The notes beneath the pieces are model-generated. The model saw nothing but the letters and a program-made list of their open reading frames with translations. It had not been told where the DNA came from and searched no databases. A stretch of 64,000 nucleotides of DNA. Origin: Methylocystis sp. ATCC 49242. Lineage in GTDB: Bacteria > Pseudomonadota > Alphaproteobacteria > Rhizobiales > Beijerinckiaceae. A program made the position numbers and the translations under genes. Numbering within the stretch: the first letter of the stretch is position 1; the number at the start of each line of letters is the position of its first letter. The stretch is from NCBI RefSeq assembly GCF_000188155.2, contig NZ_KE124774.1:1120256-1184255 (forward strand), in the 5' to 3' direction. Of the stretch, positions 33,545 through 43,492 are shown piece after piece.

Positions 33545-36037
33545 ATGCGCAGCCACACCATGGGTCATTTCTCGGAGCAGCTTCGCGAATTCGCGGCGCG
33601 ACGGACGGCGGAGATTCTGGGCGCGTCGATGGTGCTGGCCGCGGGCGCGACGACGCTGGCGCTGGTGAGCTGGTCGGCCCGCGACCCTTCGCTCAATCAT
33701 GCGACGGGCGGACATGTCCGCAATCTTCTGGGTCTTCCGGGCGCCGTCGTCGCCGATCTCCTCATGCAGCTCGTCGGCTTCGGAGCCATCGCCGCAATCC
33801 TGCCGCTCGCCATGCAGGGAATGCGCCTGATGAAGCGCCGCCGGATCGAACGGGGCGCGCTGCGATTCGGCCTTTGGGTTTCGGGCGTTTTCGCCACGGC
33901 GGCGACCGCCTCGCTTCTTCCCGCCACCGACCGCTGGCCGCTGCCGACCGGACTCGGCGGCGTGACCGGCGACGCCATCCTCGCCATTCCGCGCACGATC
34001 TTCGCCGGCTCCGGGGTCGTCATGGCGGCCTTCGGCGTCATGTCCGCCTTCGTCGCCATCCTGTCGGTCAGCGGCGCGGCGGGACTGGGCTTCGAGACGG
34101 AGAACGACATCCGCGAAGAGTCTTTCGAGGACGAGGAGGTTCGGCATGGATATGACGACGAGGACGCCGCCGGGGAGCCCGGCGTCGCGCTGATTTCGCT
34201 CGGCGCGCTGATACATCTCGGACTGTTTCTAAGGGCCTGGGCGTCGCGGCAGCTCGCGAGGATTCCGCGCCGCCTCCCGACGCCCGCGAAGGAGGCGCCG
34301 GCCGCGCATCCCCGCATGGAGCCGACATTCGACCAGATGGACGCCTATCCGGCCTTTACACCGGCGGCGCGCAATCTGGACGAACATTATGACGAGCGCC
34401 CCGTCTCCGCGCGCGTCAGCCCGCCGCCTGCGAAGCGCGCGCCTACCGTCACGCGCCAGCCAGCGCGCGCGCCCGCGCGGAGCATCAACGGCGCCTATGA
34501 GGAGCCGCCGGTGGAGCTGCTCGCAGAGCCGAAGAAACCGGCCGGCGGCGTGAAGATTTCCGAGGACGCGCTGGAGCAGAACGCGCGCCTTCTCGAAGGC
34601 GTGCTGGACGATTTCTCGGTGCGCGGCGAAATCATCAACGTCCGTCCCGGCCCGGTCGTCACGCTTTACGAGCTCGAACCCGCTCCCGGCATCAAATCCT
34701 CCCGCGTCATCGGCCTCGCCGACGACATCGCCCGCTCCATGTCGGCAATCTCGGCGCGCGTCGCCGTGGTGCCCGGCCGCAACGCGATCGGCATCGAACT
34801 GCCCAACCAGCGGCGCGAGATGGTCTATCTGCGCGAGCTGATCGCCAGCGAGGATTTCACCCAGTCGAAGCACAAGCTCGCCATCGCGCTCGGCAAGACC
34901 ATCGGCGGCGAGCCGGTGATCGTCGATCTCGCGCGCATGCCGCATCTGCTCGTCGCCGGCACCACCGGATCGGGCAAGTCGGTCGCGATCAACACCATGA
35001 TCCTGTCGCTGCTCTACCGGCTGAAGCCGGAGGAGTGCCGCCTTATCATGGTGGACCCGAAGATGCTGGAGCTTTCCGTCTACGACAATATCCCCCATCT
35101 CCTCACGCCCGTCGTCACCGATCCCAAGAAGGCGGTGGTCGCGCTAAAATGGGCGGTGCGCGAGATGGAGGACCGCTACAAGAAGATGTCGAAGGTCGGC
35201 GTCCGCAACATCGACGGCTACAACGCCCGCGTCGCCGAGGCGCAGGCCAGGGGCGAGACCATCACCCGCACCGTGCAGACCGGCTTCGACCGCGAAACGG
35301 GCGAAGCCATCTTCGAGCATGAGGAGATGGACCTCTCCGCCCTGCCCTATATCGTCGTCATCGTCGACGAGATGGCGGACCTCATGCTCGTCGCCGGCAA
35401 GGACATCGAGGGCGCGATCCAGCGCCTTGCGCAGATGGCCCGCGCCGCCGGAATCCATCTCATCATGGCGACGCAGCGCCCCTCGGTCGACGTCATTACC
35501 GGCACGATCAAGGCGAACTTCCCGACCCGCATCTCCTTCCAGGTGACATCGAAGATCGACAGCCGCACCATTCTCGGCGAACAGGGCGCCGAGCAACTGC
35601 TCGGCCAGGGCGACATGCTCTACATGGCCGGCGGCGGCCGCATCTCGCGCGTGCATGGCCCCTTCGTCTCCGACGCCGAAGTCGAGCATGTCGTCGCGCA
35701 TCTCAAGGCGCAGGGCGCGCCGCAATATCTCGACGCCATCACCTCCGAGGACGAGCCCGGCGAGGACGGCGGCGAGGCGCCCATGCCCGGCTCGATGGAC
35801 GCGGAGGAAGGCGGCGACCTCTACGATCGCGCCGTCGCCATCGTGCTGCGCGACAAGAAATGTTCGACGAGCTACATCCAGCGCCGCCTGTCGGTCGGCT
35901 ACAACAAAGCCGCATCGCTCGTGGAGCGCATGGAGCAGGAAGGCGTCGTCTCCGCGCCAAATCATGCGGGCAAGCGCGAGATTCTGGTCGGCGGCGGGAT
36001 CGACCGCGGGGCGTTCGACATAGAGGCGGCGGAGTGA
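33545..36037 (+). CDS. ftsK: DNA translocase FtsK, 830 aa
   Basis: Septal ATPase that pumps chromosome ends through the closing septum. The N-terminal part has four likely membrane helices (within about 25-185). A Pro/acid-rich linker of about 130 residues follows. The motor domain has Walker A ([16 protein letters not shown], near 471-486) and Walker B ([13 protein letters not shown]), with [20 protein letters not shown]. The gamma winged helix at the C-terminus ([21 protein letters not shown]) should read KOPS-type sites. The linker is shorter than in E. coli. ATG 33560 is an alternative start. Confidence 0.96.
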   Translation: MRSHTMGHFSEQLREFAARRTAEILGASMVLAAGATTLALVSWSARDPSLNHATGGHVRNLLGLPGAVVADLLMQLVGFGAIAAILPLAMQGMRLMKRRRIERGALRFGLWVSGVFATAATASLLPATDRWPLPTGLGGVTGDAILAIPRTIFAGSGVVMAAFGVMSAFVAILSVSGAAGLGFETENDIREESFEDEEVRHGYDDEDAAGEPGVALISLGALIHLGLFLRAWASRQLARIPRRLPTPAKEAPAAHPRMEPTFDQMDAYPAFTPAARNLDEHYDERPVSARVSPPPAKRAPTVTRQPARAPARSINGAYEEPPVELLAEPKKPAGGVKISEDALEQNARLLEGVLDDFSVRGEIINVRPGPVVTLYELEPAPGIKSSRVIGLADDIARSMSAISARVAVVPGRNAIGIELPNQRREMVYLRELIASEDFTQSKHKLAIALGKTIGGEPVIVDLARMPHLLVAGTTGSGKSVAINTMILSLLYRLKPEECRLIMVDPKMLELSVYDNIPHLLTPVVTDPKKAVVALKWAVREMEDRYKKMSKVGVRNIDGYNARVAEAQARGETITRTVQTGFDRETGEAIFEHEEMDLSALPYIVVIVDEMADLMLVAGKDIEGAIQRLAQMARAAGIHLIMATQRPSVDVITGTIKANFPTRISFQVTSKIDSRTILGEQGAEQLLGQGDMLYMAGGGRISRVHGPFVSDAEVEHVVAHLKAQGAPQYLDAITSEDEPGEDGGEAPMPGSMDAEEGGDLYDRAVAIVLRDKKCSTSYIQRRLSVGYNKAASLVERMEQEGVVSAPNHAGKREILVGGGIDRGAFDIEAAE

Positions 36038-36086
36038 AGGTCCGCCCAAGCTTGACTTGCGCAGTTGGCGCTCGATCCTATGCCAT

Positions 36087-37007
36087 ATGCTTGCAGAGCT
36101 TCATCTTCTCGCCCTCGCGGCCGGCGTCGTCTGCGCGTTTTTCGGCGGCGATCTTTTCCTTCGAGGCACGCTGGGACTGGCGCACTCGTGGGGAATCATT
36201 TCCCGAACGGTCACCGGCGCCATAGCGGGCCTCGCGACGTCGAGTCCCGAAATCTCCATCGCCTTTACCGCGGGCGTCGCGGGAGAGCCTGAAATTGCGC
36301 TCGGGAACAATCTCGGCGGCAATATCGTCAATCTCGCGCTCGTTCTCGGCGTCGTCCTGTCGTTCTCGCCGGTCGCGGTCAATCCGCAGTCGCTGAAAAC
36401 CAGCTATCTCTTCGCCCTCATCCAGCCGCTGGCGCTGGCGGCGATGCTCGCGGACGGGACGCTGTCGCGGCTGGACGCGGCCCTGCTCATTTCGATGTTC
36501 GCCGCCTGGCTCTATTTCTCCATGCGCGGCGCCTTCGAGGAGCCCGAGGAGGAAGGAGCCCTGACGCGCCGGACCGCATTCCTCGACGCGGTCGGAGGTC
36601 TCGCCCTGCTCGTTGCCGCCGGCCAGCTGATCGTTTATGGCGCGTCACATCTGGCGCGTGACCTCGGCTTCAGCGATTTCGTCGTCGGCGCGACGGTCGT
36701 AGCGCTCGGCACGGCGACCCCGGAACTCGCGACGTTCCTCGTGTCCCGTCTGCGCCGTCACGATCAGGTCGGCGTCGGCATGATTCTCGGCAGCACGATC
36801 GTCAGCGGCTATCTGGTGATCGGAATTGCGGGCGCCGTTTCGCCGATTCGCGTCACGCTCGCCGAGGCCGCTCCCGCTCTGGCGGCGGCGGTCGTTGCAA
36901 CGCTTCTCACGTCGCCGCCGGCCGACGGCCTGATTCCGCGCTGGCGCGGATTCGCTCTGCTCGCCGTCTACGTCGCCTATGTCGGCGCCCTCGCGACGGC
37001 GGGATAG
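36087..37007 (+). CDS. CaCA-family Ca2+/Na+ exchanger (YrbG-like), 306 aa
   Basis: Ten likely helices with two alpha repeats. The first is ITRTV-like: RTVTGAIAGLATSSPEISIAFTAG and NNLGGNIVNLALVLG. The second is DFVVGATVVALGTATPELATF and LGSTIVSGYLVIG. The G-T-S/T-x-P-E motifs are those of YrbG-type exchangers. ATG 36087 gives a sensible N-terminus (MLAELHLLALAAG). The gene follows ftsK by 49 bases. There is no link to division. Confidence 0.9.
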   Translation: MLAELHLLALAAGVVCAFFGGDLFLRGTLGLAHSWGIISRTVTGAIAGLATSSPEISIAFTAGVAGEPEIALGNNLGGNIVNLALVLGVVLSFSPVAVNPQSLKTSYLFALIQPLALAAMLADGTLSRLDAALLISMFAAWLYFSMRGAFEEPEEEGALTRRTAFLDAVGGLALLVAAGQLIVYGASHLARDLGFSDFVVGATVVALGTATPELATFLVSRLRRHDQVGVGMILGSTIVSGYLVIGIAGAVSPIRVTLAEAAPALAAAVVATLLTSPPADGLIPRWRGFALLAVYVAYVGALATAG

Positions 37008-37081
37008 CGTTCGGTCCCGCCCCCAAATTCGCCAACATATGCTAAGAAAACGGCGTAGCCACCCGGAACTGGATTCGCGCC

Positions 37082-37855
37082 TTGAAGCAATTGCCCCTCG
37101 CCGCCCTCGTCCTCGCACTCTCCCTCGCCGCGCCAGCTCTCGCGGAGGACGCGACGAAGCCTCCCGCGCCGACCGGCGAAGCGAAACCCGCCGAAGCCAA
37201 GCCTGCAGAGACCAAGCCGGCGGATACCAAGCCCGCCAAGGGCAAGAAGGGGGCGAAATCCGCTCCCGCGGCCAAGAACGGAGAGCCGGTGCAGCTCACG
37301 AACCCCGCGGCGCCCGCCGAGCCGGCGAAGCCCCTCAATCGCGAGGAGGCGATCAAGCGCGCCAACGCCTTTTTCAACACCTCGCCCGTGATGACCGCCG
37401 ACTTCGTGCAGATCGGCGCCGACGGCAAGCGCTCGGAGGGCAAGCTCCATGTGCAGCGCGCCGGCCGCGTGCGCTTCGAATACGCCCAGCCCGCGACCAT
37501 GGAGGTCGTCGCCGACGGCGCGCAGGTTGCCGTGCGCGACCGGAAACTCGGCACGCAGGACCTCTATTTCATCACCCAGACTCCGCTCAAATTCCTGATG
37601 AAGGACAAGATCGACCTCGAGAAGGACGTCACCGTTCAAGACGTCACCTTCGACGACTCGGGCGTGACGATCTTCATCGAGGACAAGGCGACCTTCGGCG
37701 GCACGTCCCATCTGCGCCTGATCTTCGACCCCAAGACCTTCAAGCTGAAGCAATGGCAGGTGAAGGACCCGCAGGGCTATGAGACGCTGATCTCCCTCTT
37801 CAACATCGACCAGACGAAGACGCCTGATCCGGGATTGTTCAAGATCAGCAAATAA
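37082..37855 (+). CDS. lolA: LolA-like outer-membrane lipoprotein carrier, 257 aa
   Basis: Periplasmic lipoprotein carrier of the Lol pathway. A signal peptide (LPLAALVLALSLAAPALA) precedes a repetitive AKPAEAKPAETKPADTKPAK stretch. The LolA fold follows with FFNTSPVMTADFVQIGADGK, GRVRFEYAQPATMEVVADGA, DGAQVAVRD and KLKQWQVKDPQGYETLISL. The start is TTG 37082; no better ATG is seen. The K/P/E/A repeat of about 60 residues is an unusual insertion between signal and domain. Confidence 0.85.
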   Translation: MKQLPLAALVLALSLAAPALAEDATKPPAPTGEAKPAEAKPAETKPADTKPAKGKKGAKSAPAAKNGEPVQLTNPAAPAEPAKPLNREEAIKRANAFFNTSPVMTADFVQIGADGKRSEGKLHVQRAGRVRFEYAQPATMEVVADGAQVAVRDRKLGTQDLYFITQTPLKFLMKDKIDLEKDVTVQDVTFDDSGVTIFIEDKATFGGTSHLRLIFDPKTFKLKQWQVKDPQGYETLISLFNIDQTKTPDPGLFKISK

Positions 37856-37890
37856 TCAACGACGGAATATGAGCGTATAGACGCAAAAAG

Positions 37891-37917
37891 AGCGACCCGG
37901 TCTCTTGCCGGGTCGCT
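37891..37917. terminator. Bidirectional terminator between lolA and asd
   Basis: AGCGACCCGG (37891-37900) pairs with CCGGGTCGCT (37908-37917). T residues follow on the plus strand and TTTTT on the minus strand (A run at 37885-37889). It serves both converging genes. Confidence 0.88.
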
Positions 37918-37941
37918 TTTGTCTGCGCAAAAAGCTCTTGC

Positions 37942-38982
37942 TTACGCCGCCTTCTGCTTCGGCGTGAGCAGCTTGCGGTTCATCAGCACTTCCGCGATCT
38001 GGATCGCGTTCAGCGCTGCGCCCTTGCGCAGATTGTCGCTGACGCACCAGAGCACGAGGCCATTGTCCACCGTCGGGTCTTCACGAATGCGCGAGATATA
38101 GGTCGCGTCCTCGCCCGCAGCCTCATGGGGCGTGATGTAGCCGCCGGGTTCGCGCTTGTCGATGACCAGAACGCCCGGCGCCTCGCGCAATATGTCGCGC
38201 GCTTCGTCCGCCGAGATCGGGTTTTCGAATTCGATGTTCACCGCCTCCGAGTGCGAGATGAACACCGGCACGCGCACGCAGGTCGCGACGAGCTTGATCT
38301 TCGGGTCGAGGATCTTCTTCGTCTCCGCGACCATCTTCCACTCTTCCTTGGTGAAGCCGTCCTCCATGAAGACGTCGATCTGCGGAATGAGATTGAAGGC
38401 GATGCGCTTGGGGAATTTCTTCGCCTCAACCGGGTCGGAGACGAAGATCGACCGGGTCTGCGCAAAGAGCTCGTCCATCGCCTCCTTGCCGGCGCCGGAG
38501 ACGGACTGATAGGTCGAGACGACGACCCGCTTGATCTTCGCCGCGTCATGCAGCGGCTTCAGCGCCACGACGAGTTGCGCGGTGGAGCAGTTCGGATTGG
38601 CGATGATGTTCTTCTTGCTGAAACCCGCAGCCGCGTCGGCATTCACTTCCGGCACAATGAGCGGCACGTCCGGGTCCATGCGCCAGGCCGACGAGTTGTC
38701 GATCACGACGCAGCCCTGAGCGCCGATCTTCGGCGACCATTCCTTCGACACCGCGCCGCCCGCGGACATCAGGCAGATGTCCGTATCGGAAAAGTCGTAG
38801 GTGTCGAGATGCTTGCACTTGAGCGTCTTGTCGCCGAAGGACACTTCCGCGCCGATCGAGCGCGAGGAGGCGAGCGGCACGACTTCCGACACCGGAACGC
38901 GGCGCTCGGCCAGAATATCGAGCATCTCGCGGCCCACGTTGCCCGTGGCGCCGACGACGGCGACTTTATACGCCATATTCAT
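37942..38982 (-). CDS. asd: Aspartate-semialdehyde dehydrogenase, 346 aa
   Basis: Second step of the aspartate pathway (Lys, Thr, Met, diaminopimelate). The N-terminal NADP-binding Rossmann motif is VAVVGATGNVGREMLDIL. The active Cys is in ANPNCSTAQLVVALKPLHD. The catalytic His and Arg region is CVRVPVFISHSEAVNIEFEN. TGGAGTT precedes ATG 38982. Confidence 0.97.
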   Translation of the reverse strand: MNMAYKVAVVGATGNVGREMLDILAERRVPVSEVVPLASSRSIGAEVSFGDKTLKCKHLDTYDFSDTDICLMSAGGAVSKEWSPKIGAQGCVVIDNSSAWRMDPDVPLIVPEVNADAAAGFSKKNIIANPNCSTAQLVVALKPLHDAAKIKRVVVSTYQSVSGAGKEAMDELFAQTRSIFVSDPVEAKKFPKRIAFNLIPQIDVFMEDGFTKEEWKMVAETKKILDPKIKLVATCVRVPVFISHSEAVNIEFENPISADEARDILREAPGVLVIDKREPGGYITPHEAAGEDATYISRIREDPTVDNGLVLWCVSDNLRKGAALNAIQIAEVLMNRKLLTPKQKAA

Positions 38983-39015
38983 AACTCCAGCCGGCCAGCG
39001 CCGGCGCTGTAGAAA

Positions 39016-39390
39016 TCAGAAGGGGAGCCCCACGGACATATTGCCGGAGGGCGAGACGCCGACCGGCACCGAACCCTTCGGCGGGGCGGCGGTCGTCGGA
39101 GCCGGATCCTTGTCGGTCTTCGGCGGCGCCTTGCCGGGCGACCAGCCCTCCAGCTCGCCGAACTGGCGGTTCGGGCCGCCCTGCTGCGCGCCCGGCTTGC
39201 CGGCGGCCTGCGGCGCGGGAGCGGCCGCCTTCTTGCCCTTGCGTTTGGTGGTCACCGAGGCCGCGCCCGACGCGTCGAGCGCGTTGGGGTCGAGCTGGAG
39301 CTCCTGCGCGAGCGCGCCCTGTGCGCCGGCGCCGATCACAAAGGCGGCGATTAAAAGCGGACCGCGAAAACGACGCGCGCGAAGACGCAT
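39016..39390 (-). CDS. Exported hypothetical protein, Pro/Ala/Lys-rich, 124 aa
   Basis: A signal peptide (MRLRARRFRGPLLIAAFVIG, cut near GALA-Q) is followed by a low-complexity mature part with a basic stretch (TTKRKGKKAAAPAPQ), FGELEGWSPGKAPPKTDKDP and a C-terminal SVPVGVSPSGNMSVGLPF. No domain is recognised. It lies 69 bases after sdhB in the same direction and may be the last gene of that operon. The low-complexity composition makes this a soft call, but the signal peptide and context support it. Confidence 0.6.
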   Translation of the reverse strand: MRLRARRFRGPLLIAAFVIGAGAQGALAQELQLDPNALDASGAASVTTKRKGKKAAAPAPQAAGKPGAQQGGPNRQFGELEGWSPGKAPPKTDKDPAPTTAAPPKGSVPVGVSPSGNMSVGLPF

Positions 39391-39459
39391 GGCTCATATC
39401 TCCGTGGACGAGTGAGCCGTCCTAAACCGGCTCAGGGGCGGGATCAAGGCGCCAGACCG

Positions 39460-40239
39460 TCACTGCTCCGAGCGGGCGATCGCCATGTTCTTCAGCTCCG
39501 CGATCGCCTTGGCGGGCTCCAGATGCTTCGGGCAGGCCTTCGTGCAGTTCATGATGGTATGGCAGCGATAGAGGCGGAAGGCGTCGTCGACATAGCCGAG
39601 CCGCTCGTCTGTCGCCTCGTCGCGGGAGTCCGAAATCCAGCGATGCGCCTGCAGCAGCGCCGCCGGGCCGAGATAACGGTCGGAGTTCCACCAGTAGCTG
39701 GGGCAGGACGTCGAGCAGCAGGCGCAGAGAATGCACTCGTACAACCCGTCGAGCTTTGCGCGTTGCGCGGGCGTTTGCAGCCGCTCCTTCTCGGGATCGG
39801 GCCCGGCCTGCAGCCAGGGCTCGATCGCGGCGTGCTGCTCGTAGAAAATCGTCAGATCCGGCACGAGGTCCTTCACGACGCCCATATGCGGCAGCGGATA
39901 GAGCTTTATGACGCCCTCGATCTCGTCCATGCCCTTGGTGCAGGCGAGCGTGTTCGTGCCGTCAATGTTCATCGAGCAGGAGCCGCAAATGCCTTCACGG
40001 CAGGAGCGGCGGAAAGTCAGCGTCGGATCGATCTTGTTCTTGATCCAGATGATCGCGTCGAGAACCATCGGCCCGCAGTCGCCCGTATCGACGAAGTAAG
40101 TGTCGATGCGCGGATTGGCGTCGCTGTCGGGATTGTAGCGATAGATGCGGAACTCGCGGACGTTCGTCGCGCCCTCCGGGCGAGGCCAGACCTTGCCTTC
40201 GGTGATGACGGAGTTCCTGGGAAGGGTGAATTCGACCAT
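39460..40239 (-). CDS. sdhB: Succinate dehydrogenase iron-sulfur subunit, 259 aa
   Basis: SdhB carries electrons from FAD to the quinone site. The 2Fe-2S cysteines are in [21 protein letters not shown]. The 4Fe-4S and 3Fe-4S cysteines are in [16 protein letters not shown] and [17 protein letters not shown]. The gene is the last Sdh subunit in the operon and is separated from sdhA by an I78-type gene. Confidence 0.97.
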   Translation of the reverse strand: MVEFTLPRNSVITEGKVWPRPEGATNVREFRIYRYNPDSDANPRIDTYFVDTGDCGPMVLDAIIWIKNKIDPTLTFRRSCREGICGSCSMNIDGTNTLACTKGMDEIEGVIKLYPLPHMGVVKDLVPDLTIFYEQHAAIEPWLQAGPDPEKERLQTPAQRAKLDGLYECILCACCSTSCPSYWWNSDRYLGPAALLQAHRWISDSRDEATDERLGYVDDAFRLYRCHTIMNCTKACPKHLEPAKAIAELKNMAIARSEQ

Positions 40240-40267
40240 CGTGATCCCTGCCTGCGCCTCGTCTGCT

Positions 40268-40537
40268 TCAGTTGCAGCTCAGTTCTGTTATGCGGCCCGT
40301 CGAGCGGTCGTAGACGACCGTCAATCGCTGCGCGCTGAAATCCATCGTCGCCGGACATGTCGAACAGACATAGCGAACGTCGATCGTGCGAATGCGTTGC
40401 AGTTCCTTCACCGGCTTGCCGATGAAGCGTTCCAGCCCCTCCGCCTCGCAGGTCGAGAGATCCAGCGCGGCGGCGGGCGCGGCGAAGATGAGAGAGAAAG
40501 GCGCCGCGAGAGACGCCGCCACGCTCCATGCCCGCAT
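40268..40537 (-). CDS. Exported I78 peptidase-inhibitor-like protein with a CxxC motif, 89 aa
   Basis: The signal peptide covers about residues 1-25 ([20 protein letters not shown]). The mature part follows the I78 pattern: [43 protein letters not shown]. The turn that is usually PGQAVTMD is here [10 protein letters not shown], adding Cys58 and Cys61, with Cys30 and Cys88 also present. It lies between sdhA (58 bases) and sdhB (28 bases). Inhibition of serine proteases is the family's role. A redox or metal role is possible because of the CxxC. The operon link to Sdh is unexplained. Confidence 0.75.
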   Translation of the reverse strand: MRAWSVAASLAAPFSLIFAAPAAALDLSTCEAEGLERFIGKPVKELQRIRTIDVRYVCSTCPATMDFSAQRLTVVYDRSTGRITELSCN

Positions 40538-40595
40538 TGCCTACCCTTCCATTCGCGTCATGCGGCCCGCGCCCGGGGACGCGCGCTTTGCCGCG

Positions 40596-42428
40596 TCAAT
40601 AGACGCGCGCCTTGGGCTCGATGTAATCGACTTCGTTCGTCATCGTATAGCTGTGCACCGGACGGTAATCGATCGTCGTCGTTTTTTGATCGCGGTCGAT
40701 GGTCGCGAGCGTGTGCTTCATCCAGTTCGCGTCGTCCCGGTTCGGGAAATCCTCGCGGGCGTGAGCGCCACGCGATTCCTTGCGGTTCGCCGCCGACTCC
40801 ATGGTCGTCACCGCCTGGACGATCAGATTGTCGAACTCCAGCGTCTCGACGAGGTCGGAGTTCCAGATCAGCGAGCGATCGGAAACCTTCACATCGGCCA
40901 CCGCGCGCCAGACATCGTTGATGCCGGCGACGCCCTCCGCCAGCACTTCGCCGGTTCGATAGACGGCGCAATGCGATTGCATCGTGCGCTGCATCCTGTC
41001 GCGCAGCTCCGCGGTGGGCGTGCCTCCGCTGGCGTGACGGAAACCGTCGAGACGCGAGAGCGGCAGCTCCAGGGAATCGGCCGGCAGCTCCTGCTGGGTC
41101 TCGCCGGGCTTCACGAGCTCGGCGGCGCGCTGGCCCGCCGCGCGGCCGAAAACGACAAGGTCGATGAGCGAATTTGAACCGAGGCGGTTCGCGCCATGCA
41201 CGGAAACGCAGGCCGCCTCGCCAATGGCCATCAGGCCGGGCACCACCGCGTCCGGATTGCCGTCGACCTTGCGCAGCACTTCGCCGTGATAATTCGTCGG
41301 AATGCCGCCCATGTTGTAATGCGCGGTTGGAATGATCGGAATCGGCTGGCGCGTCACGTCGACGCCCGCGAAAATCTTGGAGCTCTCCGAAATGCCCGGC
41401 AGGCGCTCGTGAAGGATCGCCGGGTCGAGATGCTCCAGATGCAGATAGGCGTGGTCCTTGTGCTTGCCGACGCCCCTGCCCTCTCGCACCTCCATCGTGA
41501 TGGCGCGCGAGACCATGTCGCGCGGCGCAAGGTCCTTCACGGACGGCGCGTAGCGCTCCATGAACCGCTCGCCCTCGCTGTTGGTGAGGTATCCGCCCTC
41601 GCCGCGCGCGCCCTCGGTGATGAGGCATCCCGCGCCGTAAATGCCGGTCGGGTGGAACTGCACGAACTCCATGTCCTGCAGCGGCAGGCCGGCCCGCAGC
41701 ACCATGCCGCCGCCGTCGCCCGTGCAGGTGTGCGCGGAAGTCGCGGAGAGATAGACGCGCCCATAGCCGCCCGTCGCGAGCACGGTCAGGCCGGCGCGGA
41801 AGCGGTGGATCGTGCCGTCATCCAGCTTCAGGCACACGACCCCGCGGCAGGCGCCATCGGAATCCATGATGAGGTCGATGGCGAAATACTCGATGAAGAA
41901 CTTCGTCTCATGCTTCAGCGCCTGGCCATACATGGTGTGCAGCATGGCGTGGCCGGTGCGGTCGGCGGCGGCGCAGGTGCGTTGCGCGGGCGGGCCCTTG
42001 CCGAAGTCGGTGGTCATGCCGCCGAAGGGGCGCTGATAGATCTTGCCCTCTTCCGTGCGCGAGAAGGGCACGCCCCAGTGCTCGAGTTCGTAGACGGCCT
42101 GCGGGGCGTTGCGGCACAGATATTCGATCGCGTCCTGGTCACCGAGCCAGTCGGAGCCCTTGACGGTGTCGTACATGTGCCATTTCCAGTCGTCCGGCCC
42201 CATGTTGCCGAGCGCCGCGGCGACGCCGCCCTGCGCCGCGACCGTGTGCGAACGGGTCGGAAAAACCTTGGTCACGCAGGCGACGTTGAGCCCCGCCTTG
42301 GCGCAGCCGACGACGGCGCGCAGGCCGGCTCCGCCCGCGCCGACCACCACCACGTCAAAGGTGTGGTCGACGACCTGATAGGCCCGGCCGCTGACCGACA
42401 CGGAAGAAGCAGCGCCATTCGCAACCAT
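40596..42428 (-). CDS. sdhA: Succinate dehydrogenase flavoprotein subunit, 610 aa
   Basis: Oxidises succinate to fumarate. The FAD-binding start [20 protein letters not shown], the covalent FAD His in [16 protein letters not shown], the substrate loop with [20 protein letters not shown], and [19 protein letters not shown] all match. The start at 42428 ([12 protein letters not shown]) is preferred to 42539 because it has AAAGG upstream and fits the family. SdhA is followed by the I78-like gene before sdhB. Confidence 0.97.
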   Translation of the reverse strand: MVANGAASSVSVSGRAYQVVDHTFDVVVVGAGGAGLRAVVGCAKAGLNVACVTKVFPTRSHTVAAQGGVAAALGNMGPDDWKWHMYDTVKGSDWLGDQDAIEYLCRNAPQAVYELEHWGVPFSRTEEGKIYQRPFGGMTTDFGKGPPAQRTCAAADRTGHAMLHTMYGQALKHETKFFIEYFAIDLIMDSDGACRGVVCLKLDDGTIHRFRAGLTVLATGGYGRVYLSATSAHTCTGDGGGMVLRAGLPLQDMEFVQFHPTGIYGAGCLITEGARGEGGYLTNSEGERFMERYAPSVKDLAPRDMVSRAITMEVREGRGVGKHKDHAYLHLEHLDPAILHERLPGISESSKIFAGVDVTRQPIPIIPTAHYNMGGIPTNYHGEVLRKVDGNPDAVVPGLMAIGEAACVSVHGANRLGSNSLIDLVVFGRAAGQRAAELVKPGETQQELPADSLELPLSRLDGFRHASGGTPTAELRDRMQRTMQSHCAVYRTGEVLAEGVAGINDVWRAVADVKVSDRSLIWNSDLVETLEFDNLIVQAVTTMESAANRKESRGAHAREDFPNRDDANWMKHTLATIDRDQKTTTIDYRPVHSYTMTNEVDYIEPKARVY

Positions 42429-42472
42429 TGTCGAAACCTTTGTTCTTATCGTTATCCCGGCTGTCGCGCGGC

Positions 42473-42868
42473 TTACTTCGGCGCGGCGATGAGCAGGATC
42501 GCCAGAGTCCATGCAGCGGCGATCGCGATCGCCGCCCATTTGTTCGCCTTGTGCGCCCGCTCTTTCAGCGCTTCATCGTGCACGTAGTCGACGATGATCT
42601 CGTTCATGCCGTGATAGGCATGGATCATGCCGATGACCGCGAAAGCGAGCAGGACGATCGCCGGAACCGGCCGGCCGATCTCGGCGCGCACGCCCTCCAG
42701 CGGCTTGCCGACGACGCCGACGAGCCACCATGCCGAAAGCGCGCCCAGCGGGGCCAGCGCATAGGCCGACAGGCGCATGAAGCGGGCGTGCACGGAGCCT
42801 TCATGGTCCGAGACATAGGCGGCTCCGGGGCCGGTGCGCCCGCTCTTGAAGTGAGTCGGAATCGACAT
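42473..42868 (-). CDS. sdhD: Succinate dehydrogenase membrane anchor subunit, 131 aa
   Basis: Three membrane helices ([60 protein letters not shown]). The heme/quinone His is in [19 protein letters not shown]. With SdhC it anchors the complex and binds ubiquinone. It starts 15 bases after the sdhC stop. Confidence 0.93.
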   Translation of the reverse strand: MSIPTHFKSGRTGPGAAYVSDHEGSVHARFMRLSAYALAPLGALSAWWLVGVVGKPLEGVRAEIGRPVPAIVLLAFAVIGMIHAYHGMNEIIVDYVHDEALKERAHKANKWAAIAIAAAWTLAILLIAAPK

Positions 42869-42883
42869 CGAATGCGCCTCCGT

Positions 42884-43291
42884 TCAGCCGACGAGAGATT
42901 TCAGAACCCAGACCAGCAGCGTCAGCGTCACGCCGCCGCCGAGCGTCGCCTGAGCGAGAAATTCGCGACCCTTGGGGTCCATGTAAAGCCCGCGGTCCCA
43001 AAGCGCATGTCGTACGCCGCCGAGCAGGTGATGAAAGATCGCCCAGGTGACGAGAAAGACGATCAGCCCGCCGATGAAGCCCGATCCGAGCCACGAGAAA
43101 GCGCTAAAAACCCAGCCGCCCATCGCCGCGCCGAGCAGGAACAGCGCCAGCAGCGCCATGCCGACATAAAGACCGGCTCCCGTAATGCGATGCGCGATGG
43201 ACATCATCATCGTCAGCATCGGCTTGTAGACGGAGAGGTGCGGCGACAGCGGACGCTTCGCGGCGAGCTTGTCGAGTTCGACGTTGGCCAT
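42884..43291 (-). CDS. sdhC: Succinate dehydrogenase cytochrome b556 subunit, 135 aa
   Basis: Family signature RPLSPHLSVYKPMLTMMMSIAHRITG (about 14-39), heme-ligand His in FHHLLGGVRHALWD, and three hydrophobic helices. It is the first gene of the sdhC-sdhD-sdhA-(I78)-sdhB operon. The promoter should lie in 43292-43420. Confidence 0.95.
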   Translation of the reverse strand: MANVELDKLAAKRPLSPHLSVYKPMLTMMMSIAHRITGAGLYVGMALLALFLLGAAMGGWVFSAFSWLGSGFIGGLIVFLVTWAIFHHLLGGVRHALWDRGLYMDPKGREFLAQATLGGGVTLTLLVWVLKSLVG

Positions 43292-43420
43292 GTCCTATCC
43301 CTCTCGCGTTTCTCGGAATTCCTACCCGAGAACGACTCCAGACTGGATAATTCAATTGTTGCGGCGCCGCAACCATATGCTTCGCGCAAATGCGTCGCGA
43401 GCGCCAGCGTCAAAGCCCAA

Positions 43421-43453
43421 AAAAGACAAAAGCCTCGCTTTGCGAGGCTTTTG
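43421..43453 (-). terminator. Intrinsic terminator of the second Omp25-like gene
   Basis: CAAAAGCCTCGC (43427-43438) and GCGAGGCTTTTG (43442-43453) form a 12-pair stem around a three-base loop. T-rich sequence follows on the minus strand. On the plus strand TTTTG also follows, so it may work both ways. Confidence 0.88.
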
Positions 43454-43492
43454 CTTTTGTAGTCATTGCTCGATCGGGAGCTCGCCCGTCGA

